A DNA stretch of 64,000 nucleotides from contig JAILCX010000006.1 in NCBI GenBank assembly GCA_024690205.1, forward strand, positions 31,325 through 95,324, given 5' to 3'. Positions 17,912 through 26,244 of the stretch are shown here, in pieces. The stretch is from Lachnospiraceae bacterium. Lineage in GTDB: Bacteria > Bacillota > Clostridia > Lachnospirales > Lachnospiraceae. A model generated the notes under the pieces. The model was not told the origin of the DNA, did not search any database, and worked only from the letters and a program-made list of their open reading frames with translations. The stretch's first letter is position 1. Each line of letters starts with the position of its first letter. A program made the translations under genes and the position numbers.

Positions 17912-18655
17912 ATGAAAAAGTGGTTGATCACATTATGCATGAGCCTTTGCCTGCTTTCCCTTACTGCCTGTGGTGCCAAGGAAGAAGCTCCCAAGCTTTC
18001 GGATGCCGATGCTCTCCAGGAAGGCATAATGGATGCCCAGATGCTTAGCAGTATCATCATCAACGACATGGTTGATGAGTATGCTTATCAGATGGAGCAA
18101 CAGTATGGCTGGGGACAGATGCTTAAAAATGCTTGCGATAGCATGGAAAAGAGCATTGATGAGATGGGTAACATCGTATCTGGAGGCGAAGAACTCGTTT
18201 CCAATTCGGTTACACTTGATTCCCTTGGCAATTATGATGAAGGCTCTATTCAGGTGCTGATCCATGGTGAAAAGAAAGATGCCGTTTTTGAGGTTGTCTT
18301 TGAACGGGGACAGTACAAGAGTTTTACGACAAATGTAAAGCATACATTTGCTGAAAGCATGGAAAAGGCCGGTCTTAATACATTGCTCGGTATGGGTACC
18401 GTGTTCTGTGTTTTGATCCTTATAAGTCTGATCATCAGTGCGTTTAATTTTATTCCCAAAGTGCAGGCTGCTTTCAAGAAGAAACCTGCTGCTGTAAGTG
18501 AAAAAGCAGTTGATTCTGCTATAGCACAGATCGTTCAGAATGAAGAATTATCGGATGATGAAGAACTGGTTGCAGTCATTTCCGCTGCGATCGCATCATT
18601 TGAAGGAACCTCTTCGGACGGTTTCTATGTAAGAAGTATCAGAAGATTTCGTTAA
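17912..18655 (+). CDS. OadG-family subunit with lipoprotein N-terminus
   Basis: A 247-residue gamma-type subunit of a sodium-pumping decarboxylase. It begins with a type II signal peptide and lipobox LTAC (Cys20), then an extracytoplasmic domain of about 130 residues, one membrane helix (about 158-178, MGTVFCVLILISLIIS) and a cytosolic tail. Classic OadG is much shorter and starts with the helix; this version has an added lipid-anchored outer domain. Position between carboxyltransferase and biotin carrier supports the assignment. Its job is probably assembly of the carboxyltransferase with the membrane beta subunit. AAAGGAAAGG lies before ATG 17912. Confidence 0.8.
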   Translation: MKKWLITLCMSLCLLSLTACGAKEEAPKLSDADALQEGIMDAQMLSSIIINDMVDEYAYQMEQQYGWGQMLKNACDSMEKSIDEMGNIVSGGEELVSNSVTLDSLGNYDEGSIQVLIHGEKKDAVFEVVFERGQYKSFTTNVKHTFAESMEKAGLNTLLGMGTVFCVLILISLIISAFNFIPKVQAAFKKKPAAVSEKAVDSAIAQIVQNEELSDDEELVAVISAAIASFEGTSSDGFYVRSIRRFR

Positions 18656-18678
18656 TATAGTTTAGGAGGAGACAAAGA

Positions 18679-19044
18679 ATGAAGAACTATACGATCACCG
18701 TAAACGGAAATGTATATGACGTAACAGTAGAAGAAGGCACATCATCCGGAGTTAAGGCTGCTGCACCCGCAGCTCCCAAGGCAGCTCCCAAGGCTGCTCC
18801 CACTGCAAAAGCATCAAGCCAGGGCGCAGGCTCTATAAGAGTTGAAGCCGGTGCTGCAGGAAAAGTATTTAAGATCGAAGCTAATGTCGGCACAGCTGTT
18901 AAGAAAGGTGATGCCGTTGTTATCGTAGAAGCAATGAAGATGGAGATCCCCGTAGTTGCTCCCGAAGACGGAACAGTTGCATCTATTGATGTTGCAGTCG
19001 GCGACGCTGTTGAAGCAGGCGCATTACTTGCTACACTTAATTAA
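18679..19044 (+). CDS. biotin carboxyl carrier protein of the decarboxylase
   Basis: A 121-residue biotinyl protein. The biotin site EAMKMEI has the target Lys at residue 87, within the typical barwin-like hammerhead fold (about residues 50-121). An Ala/Pro/Lys-rich flexible linker (about 27-50) precedes it and lets the biotin swing between the carboxyltransferase sites and the membrane subunit. A strong AGGAGGAGAC-like site precedes the ATG. Same role as MmdC or the 1.3S subunit of transcarboxylase. Confidence 0.93.
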   Translation: MKNYTITVNGNVYDVTVEEGTSSGVKAAAPAAPKAAPKAAPTAKASSQGAGSIRVEAGAAGKVFKIEANVGTAVKKGDAVVIVEAMKMEIPVVAPEDGTVASIDVAVGDAVEAGALLATLN

Positions 19045-19097
19045 TTGACAAGAGCTTTTTGGAGCTTATCCAAAAAAATAAAACAGGAGGAAAGAAA

Positions 19098-20249
19098 ATG
19101 GATTATATTACATCCACACTGGACAACCTGGTCCACCAGACAGCGTTTTTTAACCTGACCTGGGGTAATTTCATCATGATCATCGTTGCCTGCGTGTTTT
19201 TATACCTTGCAATAGCTAAGGAATTCGAACCTTTGCTTTTGCTCCCTATCGCCTTCGGTATGCTCCTTGTCAATATCTATCCCGATATCATGTTAAGCAT
19301 CGAGGATTCACCCAACGGCGTTGGCGGTCTACTTTATTATTTCTATAAACTTGATGAATGGGCGATCCTTCCCTCACTCATTTTTATGGGTGTCGGAGCA
19401 ATGACGGACTTCGGTCCCCTTATCGCCAATCCGAAGAGCTTCCTTTTGGGAGCAGCTGCACAGTTCGGTATTTTCGCAGCATACTTCGGAGCTATAGCAA
19501 TGGGCTTTAATGACAAAGCTGCTGCAGCTATCTCCATCATCGGAGGTGCTGACGGTCCCACTTCGATATTCCTTGCGGGAAAACTTGGACAGACTGCACT
19601 TTTGGGACCCATTGCCGTTGCAGCATATTCATATATGTCGCTTGTTCCCATAATACAGCCGCCTATAATGAAATTGCTTACAACCAAAAAGGAAAGAGCC
19701 ATTAAGATGGGACAGCTTCGTCCGGTATCAAAACTTGAAAAGATCCTTTTCCCTATTATCGTTACAATAGTTGTCTGCCTGATCCTTCCCACAACAGCTC
19801 CCCTTGTAGGAATGCTTATGCTGGGTAACCTCTTCAGAGAGTCAGGTGTTGTTCGTCAGTTGACCGATACGGCATCAAATGCACTTATGTACATCGTCGT
19901 TATCGTTCTTGGTACATCTGTAGGAGCTACAACTTCAGCTGAGGCTTTCCTTAACATGGATACGTTAAAGATCGTCGGTCTCGGACTTATTGCATTTGCT
20001 TTTGGTACCGCAGCCGGAGTCCTATTCGGAAAGCTGATGTGTATAGCAACCAAGGGACAGGTTAATCCGCTCATTGGTTCTGCAGGAGTTTCTGCGGTTC
20101 CCATGGCAGCCAGAGTTTCTCAGAAAGTCGGTGCCGAAGCAGATCCTTCAAACTTCCTTCTCATGCATGCCATGGGACCCAACGTTGCCGGAGTTATCGG
20201 TACTGCAGTTGCAGCCGGAACATTCATGGCGGTGTTCGGAATATTCTAA
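19098..20249 (+). CDS. oadB: sodium-ion-translocating decarboxylase beta subunit
   Basis: A 383-residue integral membrane protein with many helices. It decarboxylates carboxybiotin and couples this to outward Na+ transport. The family hallmark [16 protein letters not shown] is present, as is [14 protein letters not shown] and [16 protein letters not shown] 19098 follows AGGAGGAAAGAAA; the upstream ATG at 19059 has no ribosome site and would add 13 unconserved residues. The name oadB is by family; gcdB or mmdB would suit if the substrate differs. Confidence 0.94.
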   Translation: MDYITSTLDNLVHQTAFFNLTWGNFIMIIVACVFLYLAIAKEFEPLLLLPIAFGMLLVNIYPDIMLSIEDSPNGVGGLLYYFYKLDEWAILPSLIFMGVGAMTDFGPLIANPKSFLLGAAAQFGIFAAYFGAIAMGFNDKAAAAISIIGGADGPTSIFLAGKLGQTALLGPIAVAAYSYMSLVPIIQPPIMKLLTTKKERAIKMGQLRPVSKLEKILFPIIVTIVVCLILPTTAPLVGMLMLGNLFRESGVVRQLTDTASNALMYIVVIVLGTSVGATTSAEAFLNMDTLKIVGLGLIAFAFGTAAGVLFGKLMCIATKGQVNPLIGSAGVSAVPMAARVSQKVGAEADPSNFLLMHAMGPNVAGVIGTAVAAGTFMAVFGIF

Positions 20250-20295
20250 GACCTAATACACAGTTTGGATAAATAAAAAAGAAAGGATTAAAGTT

Positions 20296-21732
20296 ATGTC
20301 AGATCAGGTTAAAAAGCCGGTTGGTATAATGGAAACAGTGCTCCGTGATGCTCACCAGTCACTCATTGCGACCAGAATGCCTACCGAAAAAATGCTTCCA
20401 ATCGTAGACAAGATGGATAAAGTCGGCTACCATGCCGTTGAATGTTGGGGAGGAGCTACATTTGATGCTTCATTGAGATTCCTTAAGGAAGATCCCTGGG
20501 ACAGATTAAGAAAGCTCCGTGACGGATTCAAAAACACAAAGCTGCAGATGCTTTTCCGTGGCCAGAATATCCTCGGATATCGTCCTTACGCAGATGACGT
20601 TGTTTATGCTTTTGTTGAAAAGTCTATAGCAAACGGTATTGATGTAATAAGAATTTTTGACTGTCTTAATGATATCAGAAACCTTCAGGCAGCCGTTGAT
20701 GCTACAAATAAGATCAAAAAGCAGGAAGGAAGAGGAGAGTCTCAGATAGCTCTTTCTTATACACTCGGTGATGCTTATACTCTTGAGTATTGGGCAGACA
20801 TGGCAAAGAAGATCGAAGAGATGGGTGCAGATTCCATCTGTATCAAGGATATGGCAGGTCTTTTGGTTCCTTACAGAGCTGCTGAACTTGTTAAGACTCT
20901 TAAAGAGAATACAAAGCTTCCTATCCAGTTACATACACACTACACCTCAGGTGTTGCTTCAATGACCTACCTTAAGGCAGTTGAAGCAGGCGTTGACGTT
21001 ATCGACTGTGCCATTTCACCTTTCGCACTCGGTACGTCACAGCCCGCTACGGAAGTTATGGTTGAGACCTTCAGGGGTACACCTTACGATACGGGTTATG
21101 ACCAGACTTTACTTGCACAGATCGCAGATTACTGGCGCCCTTACCGTGAGGAGTGCATAGAGTCAGGCCTTATGAGTACAAAGGTTCTTGGTGTTAACAT
21201 CAAGACTCTGCTTTACCAGGTTCCCGGCGGAATGCTTTCCAACATGGTTTCACAGCTTAAAGAGCAGAATGCTGAAGACAAGTACAATGAAGTTCTTGAA
21301 GAGATACCCAGAGTTCGTAAGGACTGCGGTGAGCCTCCTTTGGTTACACCTTCTTCACAGATCGTTGGAACACAGGCTATCTTCAATGTCCTTATGGGCG
21401 AAAGATACAAGATGGCTACCGGAGAGTTCAAGGATCTGCTCCGTGGTAACTACGGTCAGACGGTTAAGCCTATGAACGAGGAAGTTATCAATAAGGTTAT
21501 CCCCGGTGAGAAGCGTTCTACTGCAAGAAGTGCCGAAGCTACCGGTCATACAGAGCCCGAACTTGCTTCTATCGAAGCAGAGATGAAGGAATGGAAACAG
21601 CAGGAAGAAGACGTGCTTTCATATGCATTGTTCCCTCAGGTTGCTCTTGATTTCTTCAAGTATCGTCAGGCTCAGCAGGAAAAGGTTGATCTTACAAAGG
21701 CAGATACTGCAAATGCTGCTTATCCCGTATAA
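20296..21732 (+). CDS. oadA: 5S-type carboxyltransferase (oxaloacetate decarboxylase alpha / pyruvate carboxylase B type)
   Basis: A 478-residue HMGL-like TIM-barrel carboxyltransferase that moves CO2 between oxaloacetate/pyruvate and biotin. LRDAHQSLIATRM, FRGQNILGYRPYADD, the catalytic Lys184 in IKDMAGLL and LHTHYTSG are all visible. It ends without a biotin domain, so it must use the separate carrier encoded upstream. The pair of a 12S-like and a 5S-like transferase with one carrier recalls the transcarboxylase of propionibacteria, here joined to a Na+ pump. AGAAAGGATTAAAGTT precedes the ATG. Last gene before a strong terminator. Confidence 0.93.
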   Translation: MSDQVKKPVGIMETVLRDAHQSLIATRMPTEKMLPIVDKMDKVGYHAVECWGGATFDASLRFLKEDPWDRLRKLRDGFKNTKLQMLFRGQNILGYRPYADDVVYAFVEKSIANGIDVIRIFDCLNDIRNLQAAVDATNKIKKQEGRGESQIALSYTLGDAYTLEYWADMAKKIEEMGADSICIKDMAGLLVPYRAAELVKTLKENTKLPIQLHTHYTSGVASMTYLKAVEAGVDVIDCAISPFALGTSQPATEVMVETFRGTPYDTGYDQTLLAQIADYWRPYREECIESGLMSTKVLGVNIKTLLYQVPGGMLSNMVSQLKEQNAEDKYNEVLEEIPRVRKDCGEPPLVTPSSQIVGTQAIFNVLMGERYKMATGEFKDLLRGNYGQTVKPMNEEVINKVIPGEKRSTARSAEATGHTEPELASIEAEMKEWKQQEEDVLSYALFPQVALDFFKYRQAQQEKVDLTKADTANAAYPV

Positions 21733-21770
21733 GATGTCAGTTAATTGACATAATATATTGTGTGTTACTT

Positions 21771-21808
21771 ATATCCACCCACTATATTTTGTGGGTGGAT
21801 ATTTTATT
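21771..21808 (+). terminator. terminator of the decarboxylase operon
   Basis: ATATCCACCCAC (21771-21782) pairs perfectly with GTGGGTGGATAT (21791-21802), loop of eight, then TTTTATT. Confidence 0.93.
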
Positions 21809-21851
21809 ACCTGAAATATCATATTTTTTTGAAAAAATTAGGAAAAGCTTC

Positions 21852-21880
21852 TTGACTTTGATGTTGACATAAGTTAAGAT
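21852..21880 (+). promoter_or_regulatory. promoter of the TetR gene, with overlapping inverted repeat
   Basis: TTGACT (21852-21857), 17-base spacer, TAAGAT (21875-21880). AGTTA-AGA-TAACT (21872-21884) is an inverted repeat lying over the -10 box, which would suit an autoregulatory TetR operator. A second TTGACA at 21864 has no matching -10. Confidence 0.6.
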
Positions 21881-21919
21881 AACTAGTGTTCTTAAAATCT
21901 GATTAACGGGGAGGCTTTC

Positions 21920-22465
21920 ATGGCCAGAAAAGAAACAGTCACTAAAGAGATTCTGCTTAATGCAGCATTTGAAATGTTAAAAGAGGAAGGTATTGAACAG
22001 GTTACGGCCAGAAAACTTGCAGCTAAAGCCAATTGTTCTACCCAGCCTATATTCAGGATATACAGCAATATGGAAGAACTGTATGTTGATCTTTTTTCAA
22101 AAGCATGTGATATCTTCCAAGAATATTATGTATCATTTCCAAAAACAACGGTTGTTCCGTTTGTAAATCTCGGACTTGCATACATACTTTACGCACAGAA
22201 TAATCCTAACGTGTTTAAGTTCCTTTTCCTTTCAAAGGAAAGATACGGAAAGTCGCTTTATGACATGATCAACGGACAAACATCAAATGTATCAAAGGAG
22301 ATACAGTCCGCTACTTCACAGGGTGCTTCCAATGCACAGGAACTTTTCATGAAGATGTGGATGTTCATCCACGGAGCCGCTTGTATGTCACTTACGGGTG
22401 ACTACGATCTGGCCGAAGAAGAAACGGTATCAATGCTGAAGGATGCGTATTCATCTTTCAGATAA
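21920..22465 (+). CDS. TetR/AcrR-family transcriptional regulator
   Basis: A 181-residue regulator. The N-terminal helix-turn-helix is clear (ILLNAAFEMLKEEGIEQVTARKLAAKANCSTQPIFRIYSNMEELY, residues about 11-55), followed by an all-helical ligand domain. GGGGAGG precedes ATG 21920. It lies after the decarboxylase operon terminator with its own promoter and is closed by its own terminator, so it is a single-gene unit. The ligand and targets are unknown; no efflux pump is adjacent. Confidence 0.9.
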   Translation: MARKETVTKEILLNAAFEMLKEEGIEQVTARKLAAKANCSTQPIFRIYSNMEELYVDLFSKACDIFQEYYVSFPKTTVVPFVNLGLAYILYAQNNPNVFKFLFLSKERYGKSLYDMINGQTSNVSKEIQSATSQGASNAQELFMKMWMFIHGAACMSLTGDYDLAEEETVSMLKDAYSSFR

Positions 22466-22481
22466 TAGGAGTTTTCGATTG

Positions 22482-22518
22482 GTCCCTTACTGAGTGAATT
22501 CTCTGTAGGGGGCTTTTC
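22482..22518 (+). terminator. terminator after the TetR gene
   Basis: GTCCCTTAC (22482-22490) pairs with GTAGGGGGC (22505-22513) through two G-U pairs, with an inner GAG/CTC stem and six-base loop, then TTTTC. It stands just before the ribosome site of the RpiR gene. Confidence 0.7.
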
Positions 22519-22535
22519 ATATAAGAGAGGAAATA

Positions 22536-23483
22536 ATGGAAGAAAAAGATATCATATCGAGGATGAATGACCGGTTTATGAAGATGAGTAAGGGCCATAA
22601 AGCCATAGCATCTTTTATTTCCGATCATTATGATGAAGCAGCCTTTCTGACTGCAGCCAAAATAGGAAGCACGGTCGGCGTTTCCGAATCTACCGTGGTC
22701 CGCTTTGCAACGGCTTTGGGATATGACGGATATCCCGAATTTCAAAAAGCTTTGGCTGACTGGGTGCAGAGTAAGCTTAACCGTGTCCAGAAGATGGGGA
22801 CCAAGTATAAAAATAATTCCCAGTCCCAGGTAATTCATTCAGTTCTTACGGCTGATATCGAAAAGATAAACGACACGATCACAAATCTCGATCCCGAGGC
22901 GTTTTCTGATGCCGTGGATATCATTTTGGGTGCCGAAAATGTCTATGTATGCGGATTGCGCTCCTGCGAACCGCTTGCCGATTTTCTGCAGTTTTATCTT
23001 AATATGATAAGGGGAAATGTAATTCTTTTAAAGACAACCTCTGTTACCGAAATGTTTGAGCAGATGATTAGGATAAACGAAAGAGACTGTATTATCGGTA
23101 TCTCTTTCCCCAGATATTCCATGAGAACTCTTAAAGCAATGGAGTTTGCTAAGGACAGGAGAGCAAAGATCATTACGATAACGGACAGCATCCATTCGCC
23201 CATGAATCTTTATTCGTCATGTAATCTGCTTGCGCGTTCCGACATGGTTTCCATTGTTGATTCTCTGGTTGCCCCGCTTTCTTTGATAAATGCGCTCGTG
23301 GTTGCTTTGTGCCTTAAAGTGCCAGATACGGTTAAAAAGAGCCTTGAAGACCTTGAGACCGTATGGAATAACTACCAGGTATATCTTAATGATGAGATCA
23401 ACTTTATTGACGAGGAACCCATGCTCAATTATCCGCTGATGAAGTTAAAAGAAGCGGAAGAAGGATCCGGTGAGAATGAATAA
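22536..23483 (+). CDS. MurR/RpiR-family transcriptional regulator
   Basis: A 315-residue sugar-phosphate-responsive regulator. The N-terminal HTH_6 domain (about 1-78; TAAKIGSTVGVSESTVVRFATALGY, in part the signature VSESTVVRFA) is followed by an SIS domain (about 125-265; ENVYVCGLRSCEPLADFLQFYL, then GISFPRYSMRTLKAMEFAK). The effector sugar phosphate cannot be named, as the neighbours are not sugar genes. AGAGAGGAAATA precedes the ATG. The flavoprotein gene begins inside its last eight bases. Confidence 0.92.
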   Translation: MEEKDIISRMNDRFMKMSKGHKAIASFISDHYDEAAFLTAAKIGSTVGVSESTVVRFATALGYDGYPEFQKALADWVQSKLNRVQKMGTKYKNNSQSQVIHSVLTADIEKINDTITNLDPEAFSDAVDIILGAENVYVCGLRSCEPLADFLQFYLNMIRGNVILLKTTSVTEMFEQMIRINERDCIIGISFPRYSMRTLKAMEFAKDRRAKIITITDSIHSPMNLYSSCNLLARSDMVSIVDSLVAPLSLINALVVALCLKVPDTVKKSLEDLETVWNNYQVYLNDEINFIDEEPMLNYPLMKLKEAEEGSGENE

Positions 23484-24702
23484 AGTTGTTGTTATCGGCG
23501 GCGGTGCTTCCGGGATTATGGCGTCGTATGTTGCTGCCCGTAACGGAGCGGATGTTATTCTGCTTGAAAAAAACGAAAAGCTCGGAAAAAAGATCTTCAT
23601 AACCGGTAAAGGCCGGTGTAATGTCACAAATTCCTGTGACGCAGATGAATTCTTTTCAAATATCATCAGTAATCCCAAATTCCTATACAGTGCTTATTAC
23701 GGATTCAGCAATGACATGCTGATGGATTTGATAGCTCCTTTATGTCCTTTAAAGACTGAGCGCGGTAACAGAGTTTTTCCGCAGTCGGATCATTCTTCGG
23801 ATATCATCAAAGCTTTATCACGCCTTGTCGATGATGCATGCGTAAATGTAAAGCTTAACACCAATGTCATTTCCATAAACGATCATATGGTTAAAACAAC
23901 AAAGGGTAATCTTGCTTTTGATAAGCTGATAATCGCGACGGGAGGATTATCTTATCCGACAACGGGATCGACCGGAGACGGTTACGGTTTTGCAAAGAAG
24001 ATAGGACATACGCTGATATCACCAAAACCCGGTTTATCAGGTCTTTTATGCGAGGGCGAAGATTGCCAACTCCTGCAGGGACTTTCGCTTAAGAATGTTT
24101 CCGTAACCCTTAAAGAGGATAAAGAAAGTAAAAAATCCCTTTATGAAGGATTCGGTGAGATGTTATTTACCCATTTTGGGATAAGCGGTCCCGTGATTCT
24201 TTCGGCTTCATCATATTATGCTTTGAAGTGTTATAATAAAAAGGCATACATAAGCATAGACTTAAAGAGTGCCTTGACGGAAAAACAGCTTGATGAGCGT
24301 ATACTTCGTGACTTTGAAAAATACATGAATAAGTCCTTTAAAAATTCGCTCGGAGATCTTTTGCCATCAAAGATGATACCCGTGGTCATCAAAAGAAGCG
24401 GTATAGATCCCGATAAAAAAGTAAATGAGGTCCGCCGGGAAGAAAGAGAAAGGCTGATATCCGTTTTGAAGAACTTTGAGCTTACTGTTACGGATAGCCG
24501 TCCTGTCGAAGAAGCGATAATCACTCAGGGCGGTGTCAATGTAAAAGAGATAGATCCTTCGACGATGGAATCCAAACTTTGCAAAGACATATACTTTGCA
24601 GGTGAAGTATTGGATATCGATGCTCTTACCGGAGGTTTTAATCTTCAGATTGCATTTTCTACCGGATATCTTGCCGGTTTATCTGCAGCATTAAGTCAGT
24701 AA
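23476..24702 (+). CDS. NAD(P)/FAD-dependent oxidoreductase, HI0933/YhiN (BaiN-like) family
   Basis: A 408-residue flavoprotein. The Rossmann FAD-binding GGGASGIMASYVAARNG (10-26) opens the protein, then the family mark GKGRCNVTNS, a second ATGGLSYPTTGSTGDGYGFA segment and the C-terminal FAGEVLDIDALTGGFNLQIAFSTGYLAG region (parts shown). This family includes uncharacterised YhiN and the BaiN enzyme claimed to reduce bile-acid intermediates; I do not infer that role here. ATG 23476 is preferred to GTG 23470. It overlaps the RpiR gene by eight bases. Confidence 0.9.
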   Translation: MNKVVVIGGGASGIMASYVAARNGADVILLEKNEKLGKKIFITGKGRCNVTNSCDADEFFSNIISNPKFLYSAYYGFSNDMLMDLIAPLCPLKTERGNRVFPQSDHSSDIIKALSRLVDDACVNVKLNTNVISINDHMVKTTKGNLAFDKLIIATGGLSYPTTGSTGDGYGFAKKIGHTLISPKPGLSGLLCEGEDCQLLQGLSLKNVSVTLKEDKESKKSLYEGFGEMLFTHFGISGPVILSASSYYALKCYNKKAYISIDLKSALTEKQLDERILRDFEKYMNKSFKNSLGDLLPSKMIPVVIKRSGIDPDKKVNEVRREERERLISVLKNFELTVTDSRPVEEAIITQGGVNVKEIDPSTMESKLCKDIYFAGEVLDIDALTGGFNLQIAFSTGYLAGLSAALSQ

Positions 24703-24737
24703 ATGCTTTGAATGAAATATATTTAAGGAGAAATAAA

Positions 24738-25394
24738 ATGAGTTACCAGATAGCGATAGACGGACCTGCGGGTGCTGGAAAAAGTACGATAGCAAAGATC
24801 GTTGCCAAAAAGAAAGAATATATATACGTTGATACGGGAGCCATGTATAGAGCTATGGCTATTCATATGTTGAGGAATAATATAGATCCCGAAGATGAAG
24901 ATGCCGTTTCAAATGAAGCAAAAAATGCTGATATATCTTTTGGCTATGTTGAAGGCTCGCAGCATGTATATTTAAACGGTGAAGATGTTACGGCGTATTT
25001 AAGGACCGAAGAAACCGGCAATATGGCATCGACAGTTTCTAAATATGCATATGTCAGATCCCGCCTTGTTGCGATCCAACAGGATTTTGCATCAAAGAAT
25101 AATGTTGTAATGGACGGTCGTGATATAGGAACCGTTGTGCTCTCTGATGCGGATGTAAAGGTATATCTTACAGCAAGCAGCGCTGTAAGGGCAAAGCGAA
25201 GATATGATGAACTTATAGCCAAAGGTGAAAGCGCTGATATTGAAAAGATCGAAGCCGATATCATAGACCGTGACAGACAGGATATGACAAGGGAAGTATC
25301 GCCTCTTAAAAAAGCGGATGATGCGGTAGAGATCGATTCTTCATACATGACTATAGAGGAAGTTTCCGAAGCCATTTTGGCACTTTGCAGATAA
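24738..25394 (+). CDS. cmk: (d)CMP kinase
   Basis: A 218-residue P-loop kinase that phosphorylates CMP and dCMP. IAIDGPAGAGKSTIAK (P-loop), YVDTGAMYRAMA, VMDGRDIGTVVLSDADVKVYL and RYDELIAKG are family marks. ATG 24738 follows TTAAGGAGAAATAAA; the upstream start at 24708 lacks a site. ispH begins one base after its stop, followed by rpsA: this trio is common in clostridia. Confidence 0.96.
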   Translation: MSYQIAIDGPAGAGKSTIAKIVAKKKEYIYVDTGAMYRAMAIHMLRNNIDPEDEDAVSNEAKNADISFGYVEGSQHVYLNGEDVTAYLRTEETGNMASTVSKYAYVRSRLVAIQQDFASKNNVVMDGRDIGTVVLSDADVKVYLTASSAVRAKRRYDELIAKGESADIEKIEADIIDRDRQDMTREVSPLKKADDAVEIDSSYMTIEEVSEAILALCR

Positions 25395-25395
25395 C

Positions 25396-26244
25396 ATGAA
25401 AACAGTTTTAGCAGAACATGCAGGTTTTTGTTTCGGAGTGAACAAAGCCGTAAAAAGCGTATATGAACTTTTGGGCTCCGATAAGGATATTTACACCTTC
25501 GGTCCCATCATACATAATGACACTGTCGTCAATGACCTTTCCCAAAAAGGCGTTAAGGTTATAGATAGTACCGAGGAGCTTTTAAAGATCCGTGATTCGA
25601 TAGTAGTCATAAGAGCTCACGGGATACCTGAAGACACTTATTCCCTCATTGAGAAAAATAACAATATGCTTGTTGACGGTACCTGTCCTTTTGTAAAGCA
25701 TATTCATAAGATCGTAAGGGAAAGATCACTTGAAGGAAGTTCTATACTTATCATAGGAAGCGCCGATCATCCTGAGGTCATAGGCATTAAAGGATGGGTA
25801 AAAGGTGATTCGTATGTCATAGAAAACAAAGATGATGCATATGCATTTTTGCATGATCGGGACAAGCCGATATGCATAGTTTCACAGACGACTTTTAACT
25901 TAATAAAATTTCAAGAATTAGTTGAAATTATCAAGAATAAAGGGTACAATGTTAATGTTGTGGATACTATATGTAACGCAACAAAGGAGAGGCAGGAGTC
26001 AGCAGAAGATATCGCGTCAAAGGTTGATGTAATGCTGGTGATAGGAGGCCGGAACAGCTCGAATACACAAAAGCTTTATTCGATCTGTAAAGAAAAATGT
26101 CCGGCAACATACTTTATCACCTGTTTGGACGATCTTAATTTCGATATTCCAAAGACCGCTTCCCTGGTAGGTATTACCGCGGGGGCTTCCACCCCAAACA
26201 ATATTATTGAGGAGGTTCAAAATTATGTCAGAATTAACTTTTGA
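25396..26244 (+). CDS. ispH: 4-hydroxy-3-methylbut-2-enyl diphosphate reductase
   Basis: A 282-residue [4Fe-4S] enzyme making IPP and DMAPP in the last step of the MEP pathway. Cluster cysteines stand in AGFCFGV (Cys12), DGTCPFVKH and DTICNATKERQ. The RAHG and SADHPEV segments of the active site and the closing VGITAGASTPNNIIEEV are present. The next gene begins 20 bases before its stop, and its ribosome site lies within ispH. In several Firmicutes IspH and S1 are fused; here they are separate but overlapping. Confidence 0.97.
   Translation: MKTVLAEHAGFCFGVNKAVKSVYELLGSDKDIYTFGPIIHNDTVVNDLSQKGVKVIDSTEELLKIRDSIVVIRAHGIPEDTYSLIEKNNNMLVDGTCPFVKHIHKIVRERSLEGSSILIIGSADHPEVIGIKGWVKGDSYVIENKDDAYAFLHDRDKPICIVSQTTFNLIKFQELVEIIKNKGYNVNVVDTICNATKERQESAEDIASKVDVMLVIGGRNSSNTQKLYSICKEKCPATYFITCLDDLNFDIPKTASLVGITAGASTPNNIIEEVQNYVRINF

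Noticed and set aside
23470..23475. GTG 23470 as start of the flavoprotein
   Set aside because: ATG 23476 gives the normal FAD-binding N-terminus directly after the start.
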